Assembly (NCBI RefSeq): GCF_000003195.3
Contig: NC_012870.2
Location: forward strand, 12,640,501 to 12,704,500
Reading direction: 5' to 3'
From: Sorghum bicolor
Taxonomy: Eukaryota; Streptophyta; Magnoliopsida; Poales; Poaceae
Length of the DNA stretch: 64,000 bases
Positions 34,310 to 44,744 of this stretch are shown here, in pieces (positions within the stretch are counted from its first letter, which is position 1; each line of letters starts with the position of its first letter). A program made the translations under genes and the position numbers. Under the pieces are notes generated by a model. That model did not search any database. It saw nothing but the letters and a program-made list of their open reading frames with translations, and was not told where the DNA came from.

Positions 34310-34382
34310 TGGGCCAGGCCCGCTACATTGCAGCAGCGTAACCCTAGGCGGCAGCGGCGGCCGCCGCCGCCGCCTATATAAA
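34310..34382 (+). promoter_or_regulatory. Promoter with Site II, telo-box and TATA motifs
   Basis: Within 75 bp there are TGGGCC (34310-34315, Site II type), AACCCTA (34340-34346, telo-box) and TATATAAA (34375-34382), with a CCG-rich tract between telo-box and TATA. This combination is typical of plant ribosomal protein and snoRNA genes. The snoRNA at 34683 lies about 300 bp downstream in the same direction, so I infer that this promoter drives it, perhaps through a longer precursor. Confidence 0.6.
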
Positions 34383-34682
34383 CTAGCCACCGTTCTTTCG
34401 CTTGCTATACGCAGCCGTACGCGCCGTTCTTGAATCTTGCCTCGCCCGCCGGAATTGGTGAAGTGAATCTGTTTCTTCTCGTTTGGTTTCCTGTTGTTAT
34501 TTTATGGAGTTCCTTCATGTTTGTGTTTGGGGGTGAAGTGAGGAATCTCAATCCATAAACCATCCTCTGCAACACCAGATGATGATTGCCAAATTACATG
34601 CACTACCATCTGATCTCCCCCAATCTCTGTTTTCTTCCCTATATTGTTTTGGCTCGATCTGGATCTTTCTTGATTTGCTGGA

Positions 34683-34770
34683 GCAATCGGTGATGAAGTC
34701 GTTTAATTGTGCTGAGATAATCGGTGATTATCGCACAACAAAAATCACCATCTTTCGGCTGAGAGATTGC
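34683..34770 (+). ncRNA. C/D-box snoRNA guiding 25S rRNA 2'-O-methylation
   Basis: All parts of a C/D snoRNA are present: terminal stem GCAATC (34683-34688) pairing with GATTGC (34765-34770), box C GTGATGA (34690-34696), D' CTGA (34712-34715), C' GTGATTA (34724-34730) and box D CTGA (34759-34762). The guide just upstream of D, TCACCATCTTTCGG (34745-34758), is complementary over 14 nt to the conserved large-subunit rRNA segment CCGAAAGATGGTGA. By the box D plus five rule, the methylated base is the second A of CCGAAAG. From memory, vertebrate U32/U51 guides target the same segment. The D' guide (TCGTTTAATTGTG) has no rRNA match that I recognise. No similar snoRNA was found next to it. Confidence 0.75.
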
Positions 34771-35824
34771 TTGCTCATCTTTGGGTTTTTTTTTTCCGGC
34801 GTTTCATGGAAGTTCTTTTTGACTGTTTGAGTGAAACCAAGTGAAATGAAATGAAATGCCATGTGGTATCTGATGCCTGGTCTCGTTTCCATGGCCTGGC
34901 GTCTCGTAAGAGTGGCAGACAGAGATGGGCGGGTTCTTTGCGACACTGGCTGCTCTTCAACCATGAGCTTCCTGTTACTATTCCCCCGCGACATTTGTTT
35001 GGCATTTCTGTCGGCTATTTTTTAATTGGATATATCATTCTTTTAACATTAAGAGAAATTGAAATAAGTGAAGTCAAATAAGTGAACTGCTCAAGAATAC
35101 TATGAATCTGTTTGCTTGACCATATCAGGCTATCAGCCAGCTGAACAGAGCCCTCCATGCACCTAACAAGTCATGCAGAATTGCATGAACCCGATCGATC
35201 CTTATACTTGTCAATACAGCAGATACAGGACGTGAGAGAATAGGGCTGCCTTAGATCGAAGTTTCGCAGGCAGTGATCTGCACCGGACGCTTCGGAGAGC
35301 ACCTTGCGTGAATTGAGCTGCCTGCTCGGTGCTCGGCGCTCTCAGGCCTGTACGCCAAGCAAACACGCCCAAAATGACATGTTTATCTGATGGCACGTCT
35401 TCATTTAAATGCATGAGGATGCTGATGCCATGTCCTTCGTTAATTGTTAGAGAGTAATCACACGCAAACATTAATATAAATATATTAAGGCTAAAATGGC
35501 TACCGTATTTCAAAAACCATTTTCCCAAACAAAACCGATGCTTGGAAAATTTTTTGTTTCCTGATGAACCTGTAGGCCAGTCCAAACATAACAGTTGATA
35601 GAATTTGCGCTAGTCAAAAATTTTTTACCAATTTTATTTATAGAAAAGAGCATTAGTATTTATGATAAAAAATGAGTTATAAAATATATTATTAAATCTA
35701 ATTGTACTAATTTAATACTATAAATCCTAGTGTTTTTTTTTCTAAAAATTTGATCAAAGTTTAAATGGTTTAACTTAAAGGCAACTCTAGAATTCACTCT
35801 TCCATGGACGAAAGAAGTTTTTTT
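34771..35824. other. Region downstream of the snoRNA, no supported gene
   Basis: No recognisable protein or second snoRNA. The unit may extend some hundred bases. 35100-35600 holds short frames without similarity. Confidence 0.4.
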
Positions 35825-36011
35825 GAGATTTCCGTTACGACATATTCATGGAACGTTAAATATAGATAAAAAGATAATTAATTGTACAATTTACCAATAA
35901 TTTGTGACACGAATCTTTTGAGGCTAGTTAGACCATAGATAATAATTATCAAATAAAAATAAAAATACTACAGTACCTAAAAACTTTTCACCTTCTCAAC
36001 TAAACAAAGCC
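35825..36011. mobile_element. MITE, GGCCTTGTTTAGTT-end family (left end eroded)
   Basis: Core CGACATATTCATGGAACGTT, AATCTTTTGAGGCTAGTTAG and right end CTCAACTAAACAAAGCC. It abuts the Tourist-like element to the right. Confidence 0.65.
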
Positions 36012-36014
36012 TTA

Positions 36015-36371
36015 GAGCATCTTCAAGGGTTTTGCATTTGAGGTTTGCATTTGAGTAATTTGCCAAAAAGCTCCAAAAGAGGTATCCAACGGTTTTGTAT
36101 TTGGAGTTTGCAATTTGGGCAACTTGACAAATGAGGGAGCAAACTTGGCAAAAACGCCAAGTTGTGGATGGCTTTGCAAACCCAATCGCGCGAGCAAAGT
36201 CACGCACGAGTAAAAGCGTGCGCGCCTGGAGACCTTCTATTTTTATCATTTGCCAAGTCCAAATGCCAATTCCCTTGGAGATGACCTATTTTTATCCTTT
36301 GCATTTTGTTATGGGAGTTTGCAAATAACAACAAATGTCAAGTCAATTTGCCAAAGCCTTTGGAGATGCTC
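36015..36371. mobile_element. Tourist-like MITE (GAGCATCT ends)
   Basis: Inverted termini GAGCATCTTCAAGGGTTTTG and AAAGCCTTTGGAGATGCTC are flanked by TTA on both sides (36012-36014 and 36372-36374). Inner subrepeats of TTTGCATTTG and TTGCCAA occur in both orientations. It is non-coding. Confidence 0.8.
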
Positions 36372-36374
36372 TTA

Positions 36375-37429
36375 GTCTGCACTATGCAATTGAACACACT
36401 GATCTTGCTAACTCGATTACAAAGCTTGTTAACTTCATTTTGCTCCCCAAATTACTTAATGATTTTTTTTATGAGAGCTTAAACTTTTCTAGCTTGAGCA
36501 TGGTTATGTGTGTAATCCTTATTCATGACCTTAAAATAAGTTTACTTTATACTTTATCATGGTACAATAAAACAACTAAAACATATAGTTGTACTTGACA
36601 ATAGACATACATAATCATAAATATAGAAGAACTGTAAATAAATAAAATAAATAAATATTTAACATGATATTAAGCTTGCGCTCAATAAAGCGTCAACGAT
36701 ACTAATAATAATTTAAAACTAAGGGAATGACACATGAACATAATCAATACTGGTCAAAATATATCCATATATCATATATCTTATTTCCAAAAATGTTATT
36801 AAGTACCATACAAGATTTCTCTTGTTAATTTTATCTGAATTACAAATTGTTTTTCTCTAATCAAAATTTCCTATTGGCTCCATTTTAATTAGATATGATA
36901 TAAATGTAACTCAATAATCATGAAGATAAATGCTTAGATTTTACATCTTAAGTAATTCAAGCTTAATTAAATGACATATAACTATAAACAACTTTTAAGT
37001 ATATAAATCTTAAGTGTTAAGTGCACTAGCGAGCCTCAAGGTTATGTCATTTAGGTCCATGAACTTTGAAAATACATTTCTATGTCCCTAAACTTGTTAA
37101 GTGGTGCACCAAAGGCCCAAATTAGTCATATGTGCATTTCTTGCTAATGTGGTATACCAACATGAAATCTTTTTTTTTACTATGTTGTCTCTATTTTTAC
37201 TATATTGTCTCTATTTCTTTTACTGGTGGTCTTACCATGCCGCTAGCTATCTCCGCAACCTATTTGTAACAACATTTAACTAAAGTTTGGTTCGATTTAC
37301 TTCCCTTAACTATTTCAATAGGTCTAATTTATCCTTTAACAAAATTTGTCTTTTTTATTCTTGTACATCAAACATATTAATTTTAAAATTTGTGTGGTGG
37401 TAGTGAATAAATTGTTTTTAAAAGATTAA
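36375..37429. other. AT-rich gene-free DNA
   Basis: No gene. 37030-37170 has phrases such as TTTAGGTCCATGAACTTTG, typical of Mutator-like terminal repeats, perhaps a one-armed relic. Confidence 0.4.
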
Positions 37430-39170
37430 ATTGTACAACAACCTAAAAGTTAGGTGCAGATTGGTCCAATAACTTATAGAATACTCAATTTAGTGCAACA
37501 ACTTGATAAGTGTATGCATATTAGTCCAACAACTTATAAAATGTCCAATTTAGTACGACAACTTGTCAAATTGGTGCATCTATAATCCAAACGTTACAAC
37601 AATGACGTATTTGATCACATTGTACAACAAAGAGATGGTATATTCTGCTTAGAACAAATAGTTGATAATTGAGTAAAATACACTGGCGGCCCTTTAACTT
37701 GTCAGCCTGTGCCACTTTGGTCCATGAACTTGCAAACCCAAAAAAGTAACCCCTGAACTTGTCCGCCTGTGCGGCTGTGCCACTTTGGTCCATAAACTTG
37801 CAAACGCAAAACAGTGGCCCCTGAACTTGTCGGCCTGTGCCACTTTTGTCCATGCGTGTAAAGGCTCTTTCAACGTGTCAACAAATATTTGTTTATTTCA
37901 TAACTAATTATTAGTAAAATGCTAAATTCATGAAATGTTTTGTGTAGCCTCTTCATGATGTACTCTGCCTAGGAAAAATATGAAACCTAGAAAACGAATA
38001 ATTTTTGCTTGTTTTAAAATTATCTCTTTTAATTGATAAATGCAACGAATTGATATATTATTTGATATATTTTACGTTACGAATAAAAATATATCAATTT
38101 TGTAAATTAAAAAAGAAGTGCTGACATCATCGCTGATGTCAACACCATAAATGATGCCATGCATGGCCTACCAGAGGCGGCCATGTGGCAGAACAGTGCC
38201 ATACAGCTGGTGTTATTTTCGTATTTGCATGTTCATGGACCAAGGTGGCACAGGTGGACAAGTTTAGGGGGTACTTTTTCGCGTTTGCAAGTTCATGGAC
38301 CAAAGTGGCACAGGCGGACAAGTTCAGGGGTCACTTTTTCGGGTTTGCAAGTTCATGGACCAAAGCGGCACAGACTGACAAGTTAAAATAATTATGTGTC
38401 CATTGATATTCGTATACCAATGGTGATATAGTTGTCTAAAACAAGATTTTTTTTCCAAAATTCAAGAAATATATTTATATAAGAAATGAGAGATATTTTG
38501 TGTGTATATACAAACTTATTTTAGTCTAGTTTTGACATAACAAACAATGTCTATATAATATTATGATTTTGACGTAATAACAAACAATGTCTATGAAATA
38601 TTAGAAGTCTAATACTCTGATTTTTGCATGTTTATGTGTTTTAAGTATGCATAAAAGCAATATTTTCTTTGATTTGAACTATAATTAAATTTAGAACCGG
38701 TATTTTAAATTTATAAATTAAAGACGTCAATTAGTTCATAAGGGTATGTTTACACCATGTGTTAATTTTTAGCTACGAGTAGAATATTCTCATAAAAATA
38801 TTATTTATTTTAAGCTATTTCAGCTTTAATAGTTTTCTAAAAGATAATTACACAGTATTAAGATGAAAAAACTTTAAAAAAATTACGTGTGAAAAATATA
38901 CAAGAAAATATTGCACAATCAATTTGAAAAAGATGGCATAACTCAAAATCTATTTTGATCATGGTATTAAGAAAAAATATAAAAATGACATAATACAAGC
39001 TAAATATATCGTGTTTGTAATGTTAGGACTGTAGATGCACAAAATTGCCAAGTTGTTAGGTTCAATCAAGTATTTTATGAGTTGTTGGGCCAACTTGGAC
39101 CCACATTGCGAGTTGTTACACTAAATTGAGCATTTTATAAGCTGTTAGATCAATATAGCATAAAATTCCT
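37430..39170. mobile_element. Outer foldback element D with a nested foldback
   Basis: Left arm (37430-37610) has tandem phrases TCCAATAACTTATAGAATAC, TCAATTTAGTGCAACAACTT and GGTGCATCTATAATCC. The right arm (about 39005-39165) has their reverse complements (TAGATGCACAAAATTGCC, GAGTTGTTACACTAAATTGA, GCATTTTATAAGCTGTTAGA). Between them lies a second inverted repeat (37680-38392) and AT-rich DNA. It is non-coding and fits a long-TIR Mutator-like non-autonomous element that received another insertion. Confidence 0.65.
37680..38392. mobile_element. Inner foldback element E with tandem-repeat arms
   Basis: The left arm has about three copies of a unit of about 50-60 bp (GTGCCACTTTGGTCCATGAA, CTTGCAAACCCAAAAAAGT, CCCCTGAACTTGTC). 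The right arm has three copies in reverse complement (CATGGACCAAAGTGGCACAG, GACAAGTTCAGGGGTCAC). The centre is AT-rich. A hairpin RNA from it would have a stem of about 170 bp. Confidence 0.75.
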
Positions 39171-39754
39171 ATAAATTGCTTTTATAAGGAGAGAGCCAAG
39201 AGAGTGATCGACTCCCTTTCCAACTCCTCTCATTTTATAGGACAGGTGGAGGGGAGATTTTTATTATTTCCATAGACGAGGTTTGTATTTACAAAAGCCA
39301 CTAATGACTACACATGACCCCTAAATATTATTTTGCAAACTCCCAAGCTACGTAATTGGGCCCTAACGACTGTATTCAAGAAGCATAAAAACACAAGCTC
39401 CTACATTGCGAACACCATATTAAAAATAACAAGCTGCCAACTTGAGGGTGGAATGGGGGGGGGGGGGGGGGTTTATAAAAACAACTAAAAAAACAATATA
39501 GCACAAAATTTCTGCCACGAACGCAAAACAAAAAAATTTGCATTGTTTATATATAAAAGAACAAGGTACTACATGTGATGCGAGCGAACATGTGATGCGA
39601 CTTTCAGATTAAAAGGTTGATGACTTTCAGATTTCCCCTTATTGACACGTTGAGCAACCGAACATGTGATGCGAGCGGGAGCAAACACAGAATATACGGC
39701 AGCTGAACCTGATTGATTGCGCCTTTTTTTCCCTCCTCCGGGAGGCCCGACACA
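39171..39754. other. Spacer before the ZIP gene
   Basis: No gene. A 17-base G tract is at 39455-39471. The last part is likely 3' UTR of the minus-strand transporter. Confidence 0.45.
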
Positions 39755-41043
39755 TCACGCCCACACGGCCATGACGGACATGCCGCCGGCGCCGAGGAGC
39801 ACGGCCAGGAAGGAGACCAACTGGAGCCTGACGCTGCTCTGCAGCTTGGGCCCCATGAAGTCGGCGCCAAGGAGGTCGACGAGCGCCATGTAGTGGAGCA
39901 GCCCCGCCGACGCCGCGTTGAGAAGCCCGACGACGATGAGCGCCGTCGGGCTGGTGTCACTGTACACCTTGGTGAGCGCCAGCCCCAGCGCGATCCCGAA
40001 CGGCGTCGTCGTGGCGAAGAAGAAGACCAGCCCTGACTTCATCCTGGCGCCGTACTCGGCCTGCAAGATGCAGCCGCCGAGCCCCATCCCCTCGAAGAGC
40101 TGGTGGAAGCACAGCGCCGCCACGAGGGGACGGATCGTGCACACGTTCTGCGACGCGCCCATGCCCAGGCCGATCACCACCGAGTGCACCACGATGCCCA
40201 TCTCCAGGACCTGCGAATGCACCGAGGTCGACGCCAAGATCAACGACCATGAACGGAGATAATATCGGTCAGCCATTTAACATTGTTTTTCTCTCACAAC
40301 AAATCAGTCAATACTTTCTGTTATGAATTATCAGCCAAACAAACAAGATCAAAATTGATTACCTGAGCAATGACACGGTTCCTGTGCAGCTGCACCTTGC
40401 CGGCCTCCACGTCCTCCTCCACCTTGTCTGCGGTGGCCTCCGGCCTCGCATCACTCATCTCCAGATGCCCGTGCCCGTGACAGTGCACCTGCGGAGGGCA
40501 GCCGCCGTCATGGCCATGGCGCGCGACCGCAGCTCTTCCCTTGCCCTTGGCGCCCCGGCTGTGGAACGAGAGCATGGTCGAGTCCACCATGAGCGTGAAC
40601 AAGGCGGCGAGCATCGCGACGAACCCCGTGAACGGGAACTCCGCCCAGGGCCTCCGGGGCAGGCAAGGCGAGCTGAGGTCGTTGAAGGAGTCCGGCAGGA
40701 CGTGCACGTAGCCGGTGCCGAGGATGACCCCCGACGCGAAGGCCTTGACGACGACGAAGGCGTCGCTGCCCGGACGGAGCGCCGGCACGGAGCGGGAGAA
40801 GAGCGGCAGGCACACGCCGATGACGCTGGCGAGGAGGATCGACACGATGGCGATCAGCTTCAGGCGCAGCGCGTTGGCGACGCTGTGGCATTTGCCCCCG
40901 ACGGCCGGACCACCGCAAGCGCCGTGGCCATCGGCCGGCGGTGCTTGAGGCTCCTCCGTTTGCGCGATGGCGGCGGCGACGAACGGTGAGGCGGCGGGCA
41001 GGAGACAGACGACGAGCAGCACTGTCGATGCTCTCCAAGACAT
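39755..41043 (-). CDS. IRT1: ZIP-family iron/zinc transporter, IRT1-like
   Basis: Two exons, 41043-40363 and 40210-39755, joined by CAG|GT (40362) and GCAG (40211) in phase 0, give 378 residues, the normal ZIP length. ZIP proteins import Fe2+, Zn2+ and related ions across the plasma membrane. A signal-like segment (1-25) and a Cys-containing extracellular part (C43, C52) precede eight predicted transmembrane helices. The variable cytosolic loop (about 160-225) holds a His-rich metal-binding stretch (RHGHDGG, then VHCHGHGH). The metal-path motifs HSVVIG (H236, helix 4) and HQLFEG (H263, helix 5) are intact. The C-terminus VWA replaces the usual KWA. The wording (ALRLKLIAI, VPALRPGSDAF, KAFASGVILGTGYVHVLPDS, GASQNVCTIRPLVAAL) is closest, from memory, to rice IRT1/IRT2, which serve iron-deficiency uptake in roots. 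I cannot separate IRT1 from IRT2. Confidence 0.9.
40263..40350. mobile_element. MITE in the intron of the IRT1-like gene
   Basis: GTTTTTCTCTCACAACAAAT to TATGAATTATCAGCCAAACA is a reverse-orientation copy of the TTGTTTGGCTGATAAGCC family. It fills more than half of the 152-bp intron and leaves both splice sites untouched. Confidence 0.65.
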
Positions 41044-41769
41044 CTCAATTGTGTGTGCCCCGTTGAAAAAGATTGAGGTGAAGAGCCTGAATAACCTTTT
41101 CTCCTTCAACCTTTCCTCTCCTAATCTAATCTACCCCCGAATGAATCGGAGACTCCGTTGTGGCTGGACTAGGTTTCTCTACTCCACACTGGACCCGTTC
41201 GCCATGCGTGAATTTTGGATCCCCACGCGCTCGTGCCCCTCGCGTCGCCCCGCTGCCTGCCGACATGTGTTAGAGCGTGCGACCCACGCGCTGAAGTGAG
41301 CGCAGCCCATGCCGTCGTCGACGGACCACGCGATGGAGCGAGCGGCAGCCGACGCGCTGGCGTGAGACGCCGGAAGCGCCCCGCCCTATGCTCCGCTGGC
41401 GCTCAGCGAGTCAGCCCCTTCCCCCTCCGAGCACCACCCCGCCCCACACCCTCCGAGCGCCTCCCTTGCCGAGCTTGACCAGTAGCAGGTGCCCTGTGCC
41501 ATCGACGAAGGCCCGTGGGCCGTGGCCCAGCCTCTCACGGCGCCCATCGAGGAGCAGCAGCGGGGCGATGCGAGGGGCACGACGGCAGGGACCTTCGCCC
41601 GCATCGCATCAACGCCGCGCATATCCTCCCCGCACCGAGGCCCTTCTCCGGTGGTGCGGAGCCCGCCGCGGACGTCGCCCAACCGCCGCTGGTTGCTCTG
41701 CAGATGCAGGTTGTCCTGCAGGGCGGCACAGGGAAGGTACGGCTGCACCTCGACGAACACCACATAAAG
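41044..41769. other. Upstream region of the IRT1-like gene with a GC-rich block
   Basis: 41044-41200 is probably 5' UTR and promoter. 41210-41765 is GC-rich and open in several frames on both strands (for example minus 41763-41386) without domains. It may be a captured gene fragment, but I cannot name it. Confidence 0.4.
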
Positions 41770-41940
41770 CTCTTGTTTAGCTGCAATTTTTTTACAAAAC
41801 AGATACTTTAGTATTTTCGTTGTTCAATTATACACTAACTAGGTTTGAAATATTTGTCTTATAAATTATAGATAAACTATGCAATTAGTTATGTTCAGTT
41901 ACTGCAGGGGCTAAAACCCCTCCTGTTTTCTTAAAAAATA
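41770..41940. mobile_element. Half MITE followed by a LINE 3' tail
   Basis: CTCTTGTTTAGCTGCAATTT to AAACTATGCAATTAGTTATG is the left half of the GGCCTTGTTTAGTT family. It breaks off into CAGGGGCTAAAACCCCTCCT plus an A-rich end, the 3' hairpin tail of a LINE (plus orientation). The LINE insertion or a later deletion removed the MITE's right half. Confidence 0.55.
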
Positions 41941-41949
41941 TCAAACCAT

Positions 41950-42900
41950 TACAAAGCCATAGGTATAGTTGGCCAAACGGGCAGCTCGACACACGGGTAG
42001 GAACACGACCAGACACAACACTATGAGACACGACACTACGCAGCATGACTAGCATACCGTGCCGTGCTTGATGGTGTCGCTTTGCCGAAGTACTGGCCTA
42101 GGTATGTCACTATGATCTTTTAGTCGTGCCATACCATGCCACTAGACATGACAACACTGTAGTGCCAGTGCCAGCATGGACACAAAAAGTATGTGATCCC
42201 TTAGCAAGGAAGAACATATAGTCGTAGCCATGATCAAACTTACTATCAAAATCAGGTAGTACACACTAGACAATACAACTGTAGAATCATAAAACAGTTC
42301 AAGAAAATAAAGCACTTTTAGTTTTTGCAATAGCTCAATGTTCGCAAGTTAAAAAGGAATGGAGCACCTTCACTTCAAGCATGCATGAAAGTAGTGAATA
42401 GAACCTTATGAGGAAACAAATCTTTAAGCATTAGATATGTAGAGCTTACCTCTATATCTAGCTAAAATTTTCTACACCTAATACCAGTGACAATGCAGTA
42501 ACTTTTATATGCAACAATGGTTAGATGAGTTTAAAATTGATATTATAGTTCTAAATGTTTCAATTAAAGGCTCAGATATTCAAGAGCCTCCTTAAGAATC
42601 AGATTGATAATATAACATGCACAACGCTGATATAGGAACATAGAATTAACTACAAAAATATTAGATGATGTGTTGTCTGATTCATTCAGATCATTAACAA
42701 CCTCAATACCAAGGTATTTAGACAGCAAAGGCCTAAGTAGACGCATGGCAGAAACATTAGATGGTGCATTGTCTAAAGTAATAGCAAACACCTTTTCATA
42801 GCACAGAAACAACACGGTCAGTAATATTTTGTCTATTGTGGGACACATCAATAAGTATAAGACCAAGCATCCTCTTTTCTAGTTGTCAATCAGAATTAAT
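41950..42900 (-). pseudogene. Degenerate hAT transposon remnant
   Basis: The minus strand reads KVFAITLDNAPSN, MRLLRPLLSKYLG and RCACYIINLILKEAL, matching the hAT (Ac-like) transposase segment with the DNAS and CAxHxxNL motifs. The frame is only about 100 codons and is broken on both sides. The left part (41980-42160) repeats ACACGAC and CCGTGCC words typical of hAT subterminal sequences. No intact ends were found. Confidence 0.65.
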
Positions 42901-44143
42901 GTAATGAGTGATAGCTATACCAATACCTACTAGGGTCGTTCATACCTATTCAAGTCAACTATTTCCTACTCCCTCCTCTCCAATTAATAGGTTGTTTTGA
43001 TTTTTCTAGATACACAACTTTACTATATATATATAGACATATTGTATGTTTAGATGTATAGCAAAAGCTATATACTTAGAAATCCAAAATAACCAATAAT
43101 TTGATATAGAGGGTGCTACATCTCAAATTAGATGCCACTTTAGTTTTTTTAGTATTAGTATATAGGTTTTTGTTATGCGTTTAGATATATAACATATCTA
43201 AATACTCCCTTTGTTCATAAAAGAATGAAATTATCACGTCGAGTCAAATAACTTTGACTAGGATTATATAAAAAATACTAACACTCATAAAAAAATAAAT
43301 ATCATTGGATTATTTATAGAATGTATTTTCATAATAAAATTATTTAGAGATATAAATGCTATTATTATCTTCTATAATATTGGTCAAAGTTAGGCTTGTT
43401 TGATCAGCATGTTTCCTATAATTGCATTCTTTTCTAAATACATGGAGTACATAGTAAAACCTATACATCTAAAAAAGTCAAAATGATCTGTCATAACTTG
43501 GAACAGTTAGTAATTAGAAACATAAATTATAACCAAAATAATTGCATTTAGTGGTATTTATGTACCCTTAGCTGCGTATGGTCCACAAAGCTCTTAGCTA
43601 ATAACTAACCCTAACTTATTCATATTCATCCCTTTAATTGGAAACACGAGGCTGAGCACCAAGCCCATCCACGTCATCCTTCACAATTCCAAAAGTTTAT
43701 AAAATTTCTCATCATATTGAATCTTTAAACGCATGTATAAAATATTAAATATAGATAAAAAATAATTAATTATACAGTTTGTCTGTAGATCACGAGACGA
43801 TTTTTTAGCCTAATTAGTCCATGTGTAGACACTAATTACCAAATATAAACGAAATGCTAAGTATCCATATCAAAAAGTTTTTTTTATCTAAACACGCCCT
43901 AAATTGGCTCAACCATCCGATTCGTAGATCTACGCAATATTGCCTCCACTTATCCTATCCTGAAATAAACGATTTGAACAACACTTCACTGGCTGGCTGC
44001 GTGCAGTATTCGGTATGTTAAACCCGCACACGATCATGATCAGCACAAAACTTTCGCCTAATAACTAATTATAACCAATCAAACCTCAAACATATCCTGA
44101 CATAATTGATTTGAAGACCCTTTGAAATTGAGGCTTTTACATG
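42901..44143. other. Intergenic DNA with Stowaway-like and other MITEs
   Basis: Stowaway-like elements at about 42965-43135 (CTCCCTCCTCTCCAATTAAT) and about 43205-43400 (CTCCCTTTGTTCATAAAAGA, with a GGTCAAAGTTAGGCTTG end), and a GGCCTTGTTTAGTT-family MITE at about 43675-43900 (ending TCTAAACACGCCCT). No gene. Confidence 0.55.
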
Positions 44144-44734
44144 TACGACACTGTAAAAGTTAGTACTTACAAGCCATTAAAAATGTTGAACTCTCACAGG
44201 TGCCACTGCTCCGAACTCTTTTACCCTCTACGCCACTTCCGTCAGATTTGACTCTAACGATGTTAAACTGCAGGTACGAAAAGTTAAAAATACCCTCATG
44301 TCTAAATATTCAATTAATTTTTCTGAGCATAAAAAACTCAAAACTAGAAAGTCGAGATCTACAATATTTATATAAAAATATTTTATTTAATTTTGTATAA
44401 AAAATATTTTTTTCTAAAACACATTAATCATATCAAATCATATATTTTTTGTATGAAATTCAATGAAAATAATTTTTATACAAAGCTTATAGATATTGTT
44501 GAGATCTATAACTTTGTAGTTCTGAGTTTTTTCATTTGAGGTCATTAAGATGCTCAAAAAAATTAATTACATATTTAGCTTTGAGGATATTTTTGACTTT
44601 TCACTTGCGGATTGACACCATTAGAGACAAATCTGACAGACGTAAAGGACAAAAAAAATTTAGAACAATAGCATCTATAGAACTTTAATTTTTTTAATAA
44701 TTTATAGGTAATTACTAACTTTTATAATACCGTA
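44144..44734. mobile_element. Foldback element F adjoining the telomere-binding gene
   Basis: Left end TACGACACTGTAAAAGTTAG and right end CTAACTTTTATAATACCGTA are inverted repeats, and matching continues inside (TCAGATTTGACTCTAACGAT against ATTAGAGACAAATCTGACAG; GAGATCTACAATATTTATAT against ATAGATATTGTTGAGATCTA). The arms are about 250 bp. It ends about 10-20 bp before the presumed leader exon of the next gene. Confidence 0.7.
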
Positions 44735-44744
44735 CCTTTCGGAA

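Noticed and set aside
34579..34613. Second C/D-like pair (ATGATGA and CTGA) upstream of the snoRNA
   Set aside because: Only about 24 nt lie between the boxes, too short for a guide RNA; the flanking CAGATG/CATCTG simply forms a small hairpin.
41386..41811. Overlapping ORFs on both strands upstream of the IRT1-like gene
   Set aside because: GC-driven open frames with no recognised domain; not annotated as a gene.
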